From an uncultured Ignavibacteriales bacterium (GTDB lineage: Bacteria > Bacteroidota > Ignavibacteria > Ignavibacteriales > Ignavibacteriaceae), in assembly GCA_903929035.1 (NCBI GenBank), contig CAIYTF010000082.1, forward strand, positions 1 to 64,000: DNA of 64,000 nt. Direction: 5' to 3'. Of the stretch, positions 30,216 to 39,140 are shown in pieces. Every line of letters starts with the position of its first letter. Position 1 is the stretch's first letter. The notes below the pieces were generated by a model. It was not told where the DNA came from, ran no database searches, and saw only the letters and a list, made by a program, of their open reading frames with translations. The translations under genes and the position numbers were made by a program.

Positions 30216-31178
30216 CTAATTAACAAAATTATCCAAATACCACTTATATGTTTTTTCAATCCCCTCTGGCAATTCCACCTGATGATGCCATCCAAGCGAG
30301 TGCATACGAGTAACATCCAATAATTTTCGGGGGGTGCCGTCCGGTTTTTCTGCATCAAGAACTATTTCACCGCTAAACCCTGTTTTCTCGGCAACTAATT
30401 GGGCTAATTCATATATGGTAATATCTTTCCCTGTGCCAATATTTAACTGCGATATTCCCAAGCTATATACATCTGAAGCATCTTTTTCTGTCAGCAAATA
30501 GACTATGGCACGTGCTAAATCTTCCACATACATCAATTCTCTGCGCGGCTTTCCGCTGCCCCACACTACAACCGATTTTTCCCCCGCTATTTTAGCTTCG
30601 TGAAATTTACGGATTAACGCGGGCAGCACGTGCGAACTTTGCAAATTAAAATTATCGTAGGGACCGTATAAATTAGTCGGCATCACTGAAAAGAAATTTG
30701 CACCATACTGGCGATAATAGCTTTCACACAATTTAATCCCCGCGATCTTTGCTAATGCATAAGGTTCATTTGTACTTTCAAGATATCCCGCCAACAAATA
30801 CTCCTCTTTCAAAGGCTGTGAAGCGAGTTTCGGATAAATGCAGGAACTCCCGAGAAATAGCACTTTTTTTACATCATTGAGATATGCCGCGTGAATCAGA
30901 TTGGCCTCTATCATTAAATTTTCATAAATGAAGTCGGCACGAAAAGTGTCATTTGCTAATATGCCGCCAACTTTAGCGGCAGCAATAATCACTACATCCG
31001 GTTTTTCCGCGGCAAAAAACTTTTCAACATCAGCCTGCCGCACCAAATTTAATTCATCTATTGTTCTTCCCAAAATATTTGTATATCCTTGGCGTCCTAA
31101 TTCACGGGCAATTGCCGATCCAACCAAACCTTTATGACCTGCTAAGTATATTTTACTGTTTACCGGTAACTTACTCAC
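30216..31178 (-). CDS. fcl: GDP-L-fucose synthase
   Basis: KIYLAGHKGLVGSAIARELGRQGYTNILGRT...LGSSCIYPKLASQPLKEEYLL. Confidence 0.95.
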   Translation of the reverse strand: MSKLPVNSKIYLAGHKGLVGSAIARELGRQGYTNILGRTIDELNLVRQADVEKFFAAEKPDVVIIAAAKVGGILANDTFRADFIYENLMIEANLIHAAYLNDVKKVLFLGSSCIYPKLASQPLKEEYLLAGYLESTNEPYALAKIAGIKLCESYYRQYGANFFSVMPTNLYGPYDNFNLQSSHVLPALIRKFHEAKIAGEKSVVVWGSGKPRRELMYVEDLARAIVYLLTEKDASDVYSLGISQLNIGTGKDITIYELAQLVAEKTGFSGEIVLDAEKPDGTPRKLLDVTRMHSLGWHHQVELPEGIEKTYKWYLDNFVN

Positions 31179-31409
31179 TCTTAATATAACCTTTACTTTA
31201 ATTTTATTTATCAGTTATATAATTTACAACCTAAACAAATTATTTCAAACCCTGAAAAGACTGATTCGTTAAAATATTCCTATCTCAATAACTATCGCGA
31301 TGTTTACTCTGTTTTTTGTTATTTTGCACAAGGAAAGTTTTTTATTACTGATATTTTCCCGCTTATATTGGTATCGATTTCCTATGAAATCAAATTTAAA
31401 GAAATTACA

Positions 31410-32243
31410 ATGAAAATTAAAATTGATAAATGTTATTTTCAAATCGGCGAACCGAGTTCTGCTAATTTAATTACTTCGCTAAAGAAACTGTCACTTGCCG
31501 GTTACGCTATAGCAGTTGATTTTAGAATCAACGAATTATTGCTGAATTTGCTTTCCAACGAAGGAATAATAATTGAATACTCCGAGAGCCATTATAAAAA
31601 CAGGATAATTAAAGGCGCGTTTGAAACCATTAATGAGGCTGTTTTACATATTATTCAGGATACCAGGAAAAGTAAAAGAGTTCGTGTGACGAAGGAAACT
31701 TCCGTCACCGTGGAAATATTCTTAGATAAACCGGGTTTAGCTGAAATCAAAACAGGACTTGGCTTTTTTGACCATATTCTTGAACAGATATCGAGGCACG
31801 GTAATCTTGGACTGCGGGTAAATGTTGCCGGCGATTTGCATATCGATGAACATCACACCATTGAAGACACCGGAATCGCGTTGGGCGAAGCGATATGCGA
31901 AGCATTGGGAAATAAAATCGGTATTCAACGGTATGGTTTTTGTCTTCCGATGGATGATGCTGCAGCAGAAGTGTTTTTGGATTTGGGCGGCAGGGCATTT
32001 CTAAATTTTAAAGTAAAATTTAATCGGGAAAAAGTTGGAGAAATGCCGACTGAACTTGTCGAAGAATTTTTTCGCGGTTTGAGCGCGGGAATGAAGGCAA
32101 ACATCTATATAAAAGCTAAAGGCAAAAACGATCACCACAAAATCGAGTCTATTTTCAAGGCGTTTGCTAAGGCTTTGAATGAAGCCTGCAAATTGGATGA
32201 ACGTGCGGCAGGAATATTGCCTTCAACTAAGGGAATATTATGA
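31410..32243 (+). CDS. hisB: Imidazoleglycerol-phosphate dehydratase with unusual N-terminal extension
   Basis: GLGFFDHILEQISRHG...DLHIDEHHTIEDTGIALGEA; ~90-aa N-terminal segment precedes the IGPD domain (listed ORF starts at 31368). Confidence 0.93.
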   Translation: MKIKIDKCYFQIGEPSSANLITSLKKLSLAGYAIAVDFRINELLLNLLSNEGIIIEYSESHYKNRIIKGAFETINEAVLHIIQDTRKSKRVRVTKETSVTVEIFLDKPGLAEIKTGLGFFDHILEQISRHGNLGLRVNVAGDLHIDEHHTIEDTGIALGEAICEALGNKIGIQRYGFCLPMDDAAAEVFLDLGGRAFLNFKVKFNREKVGEMPTELVEEFFRGLSAGMKANIYIKAKGKNDHHKIESIFKAFAKALNEACKLDERAAGILPSTKGIL

Positions 32244-32827
32244 TTGGTATAGTTAATTACGGTGCCGGTAATACCGCGTCGGTTTCTTATGCTTTAGAAA
32301 GGCTCGGAGTTCCTTTTATTCTTTCTAATAGTGCCGCTGAGTTGGAGAAGTGTTCAAAAATTATTTTCCCCGGTGTTGGTTCAGCGGAGGCTGCAATGAA
32401 TAAACTTAAAGAATATGAACTTATTGATTATCTAAAAAATACCCGGAAACCATTATTGGGTATTTGTCTTGGGATGCAAATGTTTGCTTCTTTCTCCGAA
32501 GAAGGGAACATTGAATGCTTAAATATAATCGAGACCAAGTGCCTGAAATTCCGTGACAAAAATGTCAAAATTCCTAATATGGGCTGGTCCTCTATCACTT
32601 TAGAAAGCAGCAGCCGTTTATTTGAAGGCATCCCTGCTGGAGCATATTTCTATTTCGCGCATTCATTTTATATTCCTTTGAATAACTATACAATTGCGGC
32701 TTCCGAAAATGGACAACCTTTTACTGCCTCGCTTCGGAAAGATAATTTTTACGGGGTTCAGTTTCATCCGGAAAAATCTTCGGATGCGGGTATGAAAGTA
32801 TTAAATAATTTTGTTGAAATAATTTAA
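32240..32827 (+). CDS. hisH: Imidazole glycerol phosphate synthase subunit HisH
   Basis: IVNYGAGNTASV, PLLGICLGMQMF, FYGVQFHPEKS. Confidence 0.96.
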   Translation: MIGIVNYGAGNTASVSYALERLGVPFILSNSAAELEKCSKIIFPGVGSAEAAMNKLKEYELIDYLKNTRKPLLGICLGMQMFASFSEEGNIECLNIIETKCLKFRDKNVKIPNMGWSSITLESSSRLFEGIPAGAYFYFAHSFYIPLNNYTIAASENGQPFTASLRKDNFYGVQFHPEKSSDAGMKVLNNFVEII

Positions 32828-32840
32828 GAATATATAAAAA

Positions 32841-33560
32841 ATGATTGTTATACCTGCCATAGATATATTGAACAATAAAGCCGTTAGGCTGTATAAAGGA
32901 AATTTTAACGAAGTTACCGTTTACAACAACTCTCCCCTTGAGCAAGCAGTAGAATTTCACGATGCCGGTTTCAAAAGAATACACGTTGTTGATTTAGCCG
33001 GTTCAAGGGACGGGAAACTAAACATTTTGCCTTGGATTGAAAAAATCAAGCTAAAAACCGGTATGGAAATCGAGTGTGGCGGCGGTATTAGAACACTCGC
33101 TCAAGCGAAACAATTAATAACAGCCGGTGCGGACTACCTGATTATCGGCTCAATTTCCATAACAGATTCAATTGAGTTTGAAAGTATAGTTAAAGAAGTC
33201 ACGCCCGCCTGTATTATTATTGCATCCGATATCAAAGAAAACAAAATCGCGATTAAAGGCTGGGAAGTTTTATCAGGAATATCAGTTGAACAACATATTA
33301 ATGAAAATATTCAACACGGGATTAAACAATATTTATGCACCGATATATCCAAAGACGGAGCGTTAACAGGCAGCAATTTCGAACTTTATTCACGATTGAC
33401 CGGCGAATATCCCGAATCTCGATTTATCGCTTCCGGCGGATTGAAAGATAAAAACGATTTAAAAGAATTACGAAAGATGAATATGTACGCCGCGATAGTC
33501 GGAAAAGCCTTTTACGAAAAAAAAATATCGTTAAAAGAGATGTTAGAATATGACAACTAA
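32841..33560 (+). CDS. hisA: Phosphoribosylformimino-5-aminoimidazole carboxamide ribotide isomerase
   Basis: VIPAIDILNNKAVRLYKG, CGGGIRT. Confidence 0.96.
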   Translation: MIVIPAIDILNNKAVRLYKGNFNEVTVYNNSPLEQAVEFHDAGFKRIHVVDLAGSRDGKLNILPWIEKIKLKTGMEIECGGGIRTLAQAKQLITAGADYLIIGSISITDSIEFESIVKEVTPACIIIASDIKENKIAIKGWEVLSGISVEQHINENIQHGIKQYLCTDISKDGALTGSNFELYSRLTGEYPESRFIASGGLKDKNDLKELRKMNMYAAIVGKAFYEKKISLKEMLEYDN

Positions 33561-34305
33561 AAGAATTATCCCTTGTCTTGATGTGAAAGACGGAAGGGTT
33601 GTCAAAGGAACTAATTTCGTTAATCTAAGGGACGCTGGTGATGCTATCGAACTTGCAGAAAAATATTCTCAAGAAGGTGCAGATGAGTTGGTCTTTTTGG
33701 ATATTACAGCATCTATCGAAAAAAGAAAGACATTAGTGGAATTTGTTCGCGAGACCGCGCGCGCAGTTTCTATGCCATTTACAGTCGGCGGGGGAATTTC
33801 AGATATATATGATATTGAAAATTTGTTGAGAGCGGGTGCCGATAAAGTATCCTTAAACACGAGTATAGTAAAGAATCCTCAACTTATCGCGGAAGCAGCA
33901 AAAAATTTTGGAAGTCAGGCGATTGTTGCAGCGATTGATGTGAATAAAACAGCAGATGGCTATCGCGTTTTTATTAAAGGCGGAAGAGAAGCAACTCCTT
34001 TGGAAGGTATTGCCTGGTGCAGACGGGTTGAAGAATTGGGCGCGGGCGAAATTCTCCTTACTTCAATGCACTGTGACGGCACACGCAACGGATACGATAT
34101 TGAAATGCTTTCCGAGATACAAAGCTTTTTGCAAATCCCAGTGATCGCTTCAGGCGGCGCGGGAGAATTTAAGCATTTTCTTGATGCTTTCGTTGAAGGG
34201 AAAGCCGATGCCTGTTTGGCAGCAGGATTGTTTCATTTTGGAGAAATGTCTATAAAAGACCTGAAACAGTATTTGTCCAATAACGGCCTAAATATAAGAA
34301 TATAA
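33550..34305 (+). CDS. hisF: Imidazole glycerol phosphate synthase subunit HisF
   Basis: RIIPCLDVKDGRVVKGTNFVNLRDAGD, PFTVGGGI. Confidence 0.97.
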   Translation: MTTKRIIPCLDVKDGRVVKGTNFVNLRDAGDAIELAEKYSQEGADELVFLDITASIEKRKTLVEFVRETARAVSMPFTVGGGISDIYDIENLLRAGADKVSLNTSIVKNPQLIAEAAKNFGSQAIVAAIDVNKTADGYRVFIKGGREATPLEGIAWCRRVEELGAGEILLTSMHCDGTRNGYDIEMLSEIQSFLQIPVIASGGAGEFKHFLDAFVEGKADACLAAGLFHFGEMSIKDLKQYLSNNGLNIRI

Positions 34306-34375
34306 TTATTAATGGTAAATTGTTAATTAATAACTAACCATTAACCATTAACAACTAACCATTAGATTTGATTGT

Positions 34376-34981
34376 ATGATAGATATTAATAAATTACGGT
34401 TTGATAAACAAACCGGATTAATTCCCGCTATCGTGGTGGATGATAACACAAACCGGATATTGATGCTCGCGTATATGAACCGCGAATCACTCCAAAAAAC
34501 TTTCGATAGCAAGCTGGTTACATTTTTCAGCAGATCGCGAAACACTATTTGGATTAAAGGAGAGAGCTCCGGAAACTATTTGGATTTAGTAAGTATATCG
34601 GATGATTGCGATAACGATACGCTACTTGTTCGAGCAAAACCACGCGGTCCTGTTTGCCATACCGGTGAGCAAACTTGTTTTGGCGACACCAAAAATTCAA
34701 ATGTTCAGTTTCTTGAATATTTAAATAATCTTATCGCGCAGCGAAGAATCGAAAAACCTGAAGGCTCTTATACCACCAAACTATTTGAGCAAGGCACTAA
34801 CAGAATTATTCAAAAAGTTGGCGAAGAAGCAATTGAAACTGTTATCGCCGCGAAGAACAGAGATAAGGAAGAAATAAAAAATGAATCTGCGGATTTGATT
34901 TTCCATTTATTGGTGATGCTGACAGAACAGGATATTCAACTTTCGGAAGTGGTGGATGTTTTGATTAAGCGTCATAAATGA
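34376..34981 (+). CDS. hisIE: Bifunctional phosphoribosyl-AMP cyclohydrolase / phosphoribosyl-ATP diphosphatase
   Basis: FSRSRNTIWIKGESSGN...CDNDTLLVRAKPRGPVCHTGEQTCF; KVGEEAIETVIAAK. Confidence 0.96.
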   Translation: MIDINKLRFDKQTGLIPAIVVDDNTNRILMLAYMNRESLQKTFDSKLVTFFSRSRNTIWIKGESSGNYLDLVSISDDCDNDTLLVRAKPRGPVCHTGEQTCFGDTKNSNVQFLEYLNNLIAQRRIEKPEGSYTTKLFEQGTNRIIQKVGEEAIETVIAAKNRDKEEIKNESADLIFHLLVMLTEQDIQLSEVVDVLIKRHK

Positions 34982-35165
34982 AAGCGCGGTAAAAATATAT
35001 AGACAAAAATAGTTGCCTCAATAAACATTACAGTATCTGCTTGAAATTTTCCATTTAGGAATCATTAAAAAAAAACGTAAAAGATATTTGATTATTCATC
35101 AATAAATTATTATTATTGTTATCTAAATTTGCAATAACATAATATTTCAAACTTAGATAAGTCTC

Positions 35166-35239
35166 GGGGTCGTAGTTCAGTTGGTTAGAACGCCTGCCTG
35201 TCACGCAGGAGGTCGCGAGTTCGAGTCTCGTCGGCCCCG
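35166..35239 (+). tRNA. tRNA-Asp (anticodon GTC)
   Basis: ggggtcg...cggcccc acceptor, CCTGTCACG anticodon loop. Confidence 0.95.
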
Positions 35240-35245
35240 CTTTGT

Positions 35246-35278
35246 AAAAGCCTGTAATTAAATAATTTACGGGCTTTT
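35246..35278 (+). terminator. Hairpin downstream of tRNA-Asp
   Basis: aaaagcctgtaa...tttacgggctttt. Confidence 0.7.
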
Positions 35279-35317
35279 GTGTTTTTAAAGGTATTCGCAG
35301 GGTAATAACTTTTGGTT

Positions 35318-35506
35318 CTATAACGGATAGCGTGGGTAATCAAATTGAAGTTTACCGGCAATAAAGTAAATCATATTAATGAAGTTGGTCATATCGCGAT
35401 AGCCTCCTGCCCTTCGTTTGGCAATTTGTGGATTTGAGTTTATTTTTCTCACATTCTGAATAAATAAAGCAATCTTTTTTTCAGTTTTGGGAAAAGAAAC
35501 AATAAT
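35318..35506 (-). pseudogene. Transposase C-terminal remnant
   Basis: Minus-strand frame IIVSFPKTEKKIALFIQNVRKINSNPQIAKRRAGGYRDMTNFINMIYFIAGKLQFDYPRYPL*, preceded by two in-frame stops; resembles C-termini of ISL3-like transposases. Confidence 0.55.
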
Positions 35507-35590
35507 TTATTAGGTTTTGCGAAAATCTATGTAAAAAAGTTTGGCATAAAATTGGACACTTATTCAAAAGTTCTAATATGAATCGAATTA

Positions 35591-35953
35591 ATGAAAAATA
35601 TCCTCTTTTATAGCCCCGATTTAAATCTGTGCGCGAGTTTATTGATGTATTTTGGCGACAAATATTCTGTTACCACTACGACAAATCTTGACTCCATTGA
35701 GCCGATTGCTGAAACTCTCGTGCTTGATCTGCTTGTTATAGATGGCGAACCTGATGACAGGGTATTTGAATTGTGTAAAAAATTGCAAAATAAAAGACCT
35801 CACTTCAGGATAATTCTCACCTATGTTTACACGGCTAAATTTAAAGAACGGGAAGCAGACTTAAAGAACTATATCGAAGCGGTTTTTTATAAACCTATCG
35901 ATCTCTACGAGGTTGCCAGAAAAATCGAACGGATGATGTTTCAAGTTTTGTAA
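35591..35953 (+). CDS. Stand-alone receiver-like (REC) domain protein
   Basis: LLVIDGEPDDR and FYKPID motifs; ~120 aa, no output domain. Confidence 0.65.
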   Translation: MKNILFYSPDLNLCASLLMYFGDKYSVTTTTNLDSIEPIAETLVLDLLVIDGEPDDRVFELCKKLQNKRPHFRIILTYVYTAKFKEREADLKNYIEAVFYKPIDLYEVARKIERMMFQVL

Positions 35954-36002
35954 GGGCACGTTTACAACAAACTTTTTACATTCTTATGTAGAATCGTTCT
36001 CA

Positions 36003-36764
36003 TCAAATAAATTTCATATCCTTTAAAAACGGGAATTGCTTTCTTGTTTTAAGAACTTCGTTCAGGTCTATATCGCGAGTAAATATTCCTTGTTCATTAC
36101 TCGTTTCCAATAATACTTCTCCTCGCGGTGAAACAATTATACTATTACCGTTATATTCTTCATTAGGGTCTGTGCCTGTTCGATTAACCCCTATAAAATA
36201 ACATTGGTTTTCAATTGCTCTTGCCCTGCACAGAGTCTGCCAATGGGCTATTCTGGTGCTTGGCCAATTTGCTATGTTTACCATAAGTTCAACTCGTTCT
36301 TTAGCATATAAACGAAATAATTCAGGGAATCGCAAATCGTAGCAAATAGACAATCCGATATTGCATCCGAAATTATGAACAATGCTTAGTTTTTCGCCGG
36401 CACTATAATGAACATTTTCATTTGAATAGGAAAATGGATGTATTTTCCTATAGACATCGAAAAGAACACCGCCTGAATCGATATACAGCGCGCAGTTGTA
36501 GAATTTCCTTTTTTCTCCGGATACCATTCCCGCTATAATTGCAGTCCTGTATTTTTGAGCAAGTTTTGAAAAAAATATAACGGAATCACCGTTAAGGTTT
36601 TCTGTAGCCGAGCCGGAGTTCATTGTAAATCCGGTCAATGTCATTTCCGGAAAAATTAACAAATCACATTTTAGCGGATTATTGTTCAATAGTTGTTCTA
36701 TCTGCTGCTGGTTTTGTAATTTGTCTTCCCATACGGGGGCGTATTGAAAAATTCCTATTTTCAT
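36003..36764 (-). CDS. Carbon-nitrogen hydrolase (nitrilase/omega-amidase family)
   Basis: Catalytic Glu (LIFPEMTLTGF), Lys (YRKIHPF), Cys (GLSICYDLRFPELF). Confidence 0.92.
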   Translation of the reverse strand: MKIGIFQYAPVWEDKLQNQQQIEQLLNNNPLKCDLLIFPEMTLTGFTMNSGSATENLNGDSVIFFSKLAQKYRTAIIAGMVSGEKRKFYNCALYIDSGGVLFDVYRKIHPFSYSNENVHYSAGEKLSIVHNFGCNIGLSICYDLRFPELFRLYAKERVELMVNIANWPSTRIAHWQTLCRARAIENQCYFIGVNRTGTDPNEEYNGNSIIVSPRGEVLLETSNEQGIFTRDIDLNEVLKTRKQFPFLKDMKFI

Positions 36765-36839
36765 TCTAAATATTCCGTGTATTCCGATAAGTTGAAGAAT
36801 GAAAAATAACTATATTAGCAGAAACAAAAGAGAAATATT

Positions 36840-38369
36840 TTGACAGGAAAAACTTCAATGCTTTCAGCGGGATTAACCGAATCCCAAAGAGCAGTAATGA
36901 CGCGGCTGCATCGGTTCTTTAATTCTTCCGATAATTGTTTTATTATGAAAGGATACGCTGGAACCGGTAAAACATTTCTAATATCGCACCTTACCGCGTA
37001 TCTTGAAAGAAAAGAAATTCCATTTATTTTGGCAGCTCCAACAGGCCGTGCTGCACGTATGCTTTCACAAAAGACTAATCAGCCTTCCGTTACAATACAT
37101 TCCCTTATTTATGCCGGTGCTGATGAAACTATTAGCAGCCCCAAAGATATAGAACAAACAGTATTAAATTTTCAGATGAAAAAAGCACAGACTCCTTCGG
37201 AAACTGTCTTTATCATTGATGAAGCCTCTATGGTTGCTGATACCGGAGGAAGCAGCGGGTTCCTCAATTTTGGGACAGGCAGACTGCTATGCGATTTATT
37301 AGATTACTGCGGATTAAACTATAAAGCTGCAGGTAAAAGATCAAAGCGAAAAATTATTTTTGTAGGCGATCCTGCCCAGCTGCCCCCAATCAATCAAAGT
37401 AATTCTCCCGCGCTTTCAAAAGATTATCTAATGAGTGAATTTGAATTGCCGGCTGAAGAGGCGCAGCTCACGGAAGTAATAAGGCAGGACGCTAATAGCG
37501 GTATTTTGAATTTTGCCACTGATATCCGAGATGCCCTGCAAGAGGATGGTTTTCAATTCCCTCTTTATAAGTTGAGTCCGCAGTCACGGTTAATTAAAAA
37601 AGAAAATTTTATCGGGGAGTGGATTAAAGTTGCTTTAAAAAATCTTGATGAAACAGCGGTAATCACGTGGACAAACGAACTCGCGCTTTATTATAACAGG
37701 GCAGTCCGCCATCATATATTCAAAACAAAAAATGATGCTCCGAGAAAAGGTGACCGTATTCTTGTTGTGAACAACAATCAGCATTATAAATTTCTAAATG
37801 GGGATATAATCGAAATAAAAGAGATTTCTTCCGATAGAGATGTCCGGCAAGTGAAAAACTCATATACCGGTGAAGAGGTAATGCTGGCATTTCGTGATGT
37901 AGTAGTGCAATGGCGCGATGAAGAATCTGAATTGAATGAACGGTATTGCAAGATTTTAGAAAATATGCTGGATTCTAAAAAGAGCGGACTTTCCCGCGAA
38001 GAATATACAGCACTGCGGATATTGTCTTTGGAACAAGCAGGTATTAAACTAAAACGTTATAGCGCGAAAAATTCTCAAAAGATGCTTGACCAAAAAAAAG
38101 CAGTCGATGAAGCATTGAAAGAGAGCGAGTTTCATAACGCGCTGCAAGTAAAATACGGCTACGCGCTTACCTGCCATAAGGCGCAAGGCGGCGAATGGCA
38201 AAATGTATTTCTTGATTTCTCCACTTTTGGTTCGCGAAATACCGAGGACTATCTGCGGTGGGCATACACCGCGGTTACAAGGGGGAAAGAAACATTGTAT
38301 GCAATTAATATCCCAACAGCGGAGACAGGCATTGGTTCAGCGGGATTCAGATATGAAACCGTTGAATAA
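36840..38369 (+). CDS. RecD/Dda-like superfamily 1 helicase (AAA ATPase with UvrD_C_2)
   Basis: MKGYAGTGKTFLISHL, VFIIDEASM, FVGDPAQLPP, ALTCHKAQGGEW...YTAVTRGKETLY. Confidence 0.9.
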   Translation: MTGKTSMLSAGLTESQRAVMTRLHRFFNSSDNCFIMKGYAGTGKTFLISHLTAYLERKEIPFILAAPTGRAARMLSQKTNQPSVTIHSLIYAGADETISSPKDIEQTVLNFQMKKAQTPSETVFIIDEASMVADTGGSSGFLNFGTGRLLCDLLDYCGLNYKAAGKRSKRKIIFVGDPAQLPPINQSNSPALSKDYLMSEFELPAEEAQLTEVIRQDANSGILNFATDIRDALQEDGFQFPLYKLSPQSRLIKKENFIGEWIKVALKNLDETAVITWTNELALYYNRAVRHHIFKTKNDAPRKGDRILVVNNNQHYKFLNGDIIEIKEISSDRDVRQVKNSYTGEEVMLAFRDVVVQWRDEESELNERYCKILENMLDSKKSGLSREEYTALRILSLEQAGIKLKRYSAKNSQKMLDQKKAVDEALKESEFHNALQVKYGYALTCHKAQGGEWQNVFLDFSTFGSRNTEDYLRWAYTAVTRGKETLYAINIPTAETGIGSAGFRYETVE

Positions 38370-38402
38370 AGCCAACGGCAAACCGGATTTGTTAAATTCA
38401 AG

Positions 38403-38432
38403 AGCCGACAGTACAGCACTGTCGGCTTTTTT
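38403..38432 (+). terminator. Rho-independent terminator
   Basis: Perfect 10-bp stem agccgacagt-acagc-actgtcggct followed by T tract. Confidence 0.9.
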
Positions 38433-38516
38433 GTCACATCAATTTCTGTTATGCTTTTATCCAATCGCTAAAATTTATAATAATCCTCCTTAAACGATTT
38501 GCGGAAATTTGACCTT

Positions 38517-38741
38517 TTAGTATTTTTCAATGAAAGTAACATTCTGAAAAGCGGAAGTATCTTCATCTTCCATATCACTTAAAGCCCTCTGCAATGAAAA
38601 ATCGTTCATTCTGCAAAGTTCAGCCCTGGTTTTTTCCTCAACATTCTTCATTTGGAGATAATCTATGTAATGCATAATCTCCTCTTGAAAATGTTCGGGA
38701 AGCACGTTTATTTTTTTTATTATTAGGTCTTGATTAAACAT
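38517..38741 (-). CDS. DUF2281-like small protein (possible antitoxin-like)
   Basis: IIKKINVLPEHFQEEIMHYIDYLQMK. Confidence 0.6.
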   Translation of the reverse strand: MFNQDLIIKKINVLPEHFQEEIMHYIDYLQMKNVEEKTRAELCRMNDFSLQRALSDMEDEDTSAFQNVTFIEKY

Positions 38742-38887
38742 AGTATTCCATAGAAAAAATTTACCCGTAAAATAAATAAAAAATCAGATACCGCCAATAT
38801 TTAAAAAGCGGCAAAATGAACTATAGCCAGACTTCGCGTAACACGCGTAAATAATATTTAACATATTAAATAAAATGTAACTACTCA

Positions 38888-38983
38888 GCCACTTACAAAA
38901 GTGTAGAAATTCGTGCTGAAGGAATTGACCTGTTAATAACAGAAAAATTCATGTCAGTTAAGAAATTGATATTAATGAAGTGA
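38888..38983 (+). pseudogene. Internally deleted remnant of a T9SS cargo gene related to 51244..52899
   Basis: Frame ATYKSVEIRAEGIDLLI-TEKFMSVKKLILMK* matches two separated segments of the intact protein (ATYPVEVQAEGIDLLI and TEKFKSVKKLLLMK*), then the shared downstream gtgccaagcgaagctt. Confidence 0.8.
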
Positions 38984-39090
38984 GTGCCAAGCGAAGCTTG
39001 GACATTACTAATTGGGTGCGGCGGGAGAGTTGCGACTTCCGCCAAGTCCCATTCTCATACCAAACTTATAACAAGATAATCATAAAACAA

Positions 39091-39117
39091 AAAGCCCGGC
39101 ATTGTTGTCGGGCTTTG
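39091..39117 (-). terminator. Rho-independent terminator for ahcY/metK direction
   Basis: aaagcccggc-attgtt-gtcgggcttt; T-rich on the minus strand after the stem. Confidence 0.85.
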
Positions 39118-39140
39118 AATTATTTTTCTGAAACGAAAAA

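Noticed and set aside
30074-30358. 94-aa minus-strand ORF
   Set aside because: Overlaps the 3' end of fcl in another frame and dispersed-repeat sequence; no domain.
31410-31690. N-terminal HAD histidinol-phosphatase of a bifunctional HisB
   Set aside because: No DxDGT or other HAD motifs and too short; reported instead as an unexplained extension.
30216-34981. Missing hisG/hisD/hisC as an anomaly of the his operon
   Set aside because: Split his operons are common and the rest of the genome is not visible.
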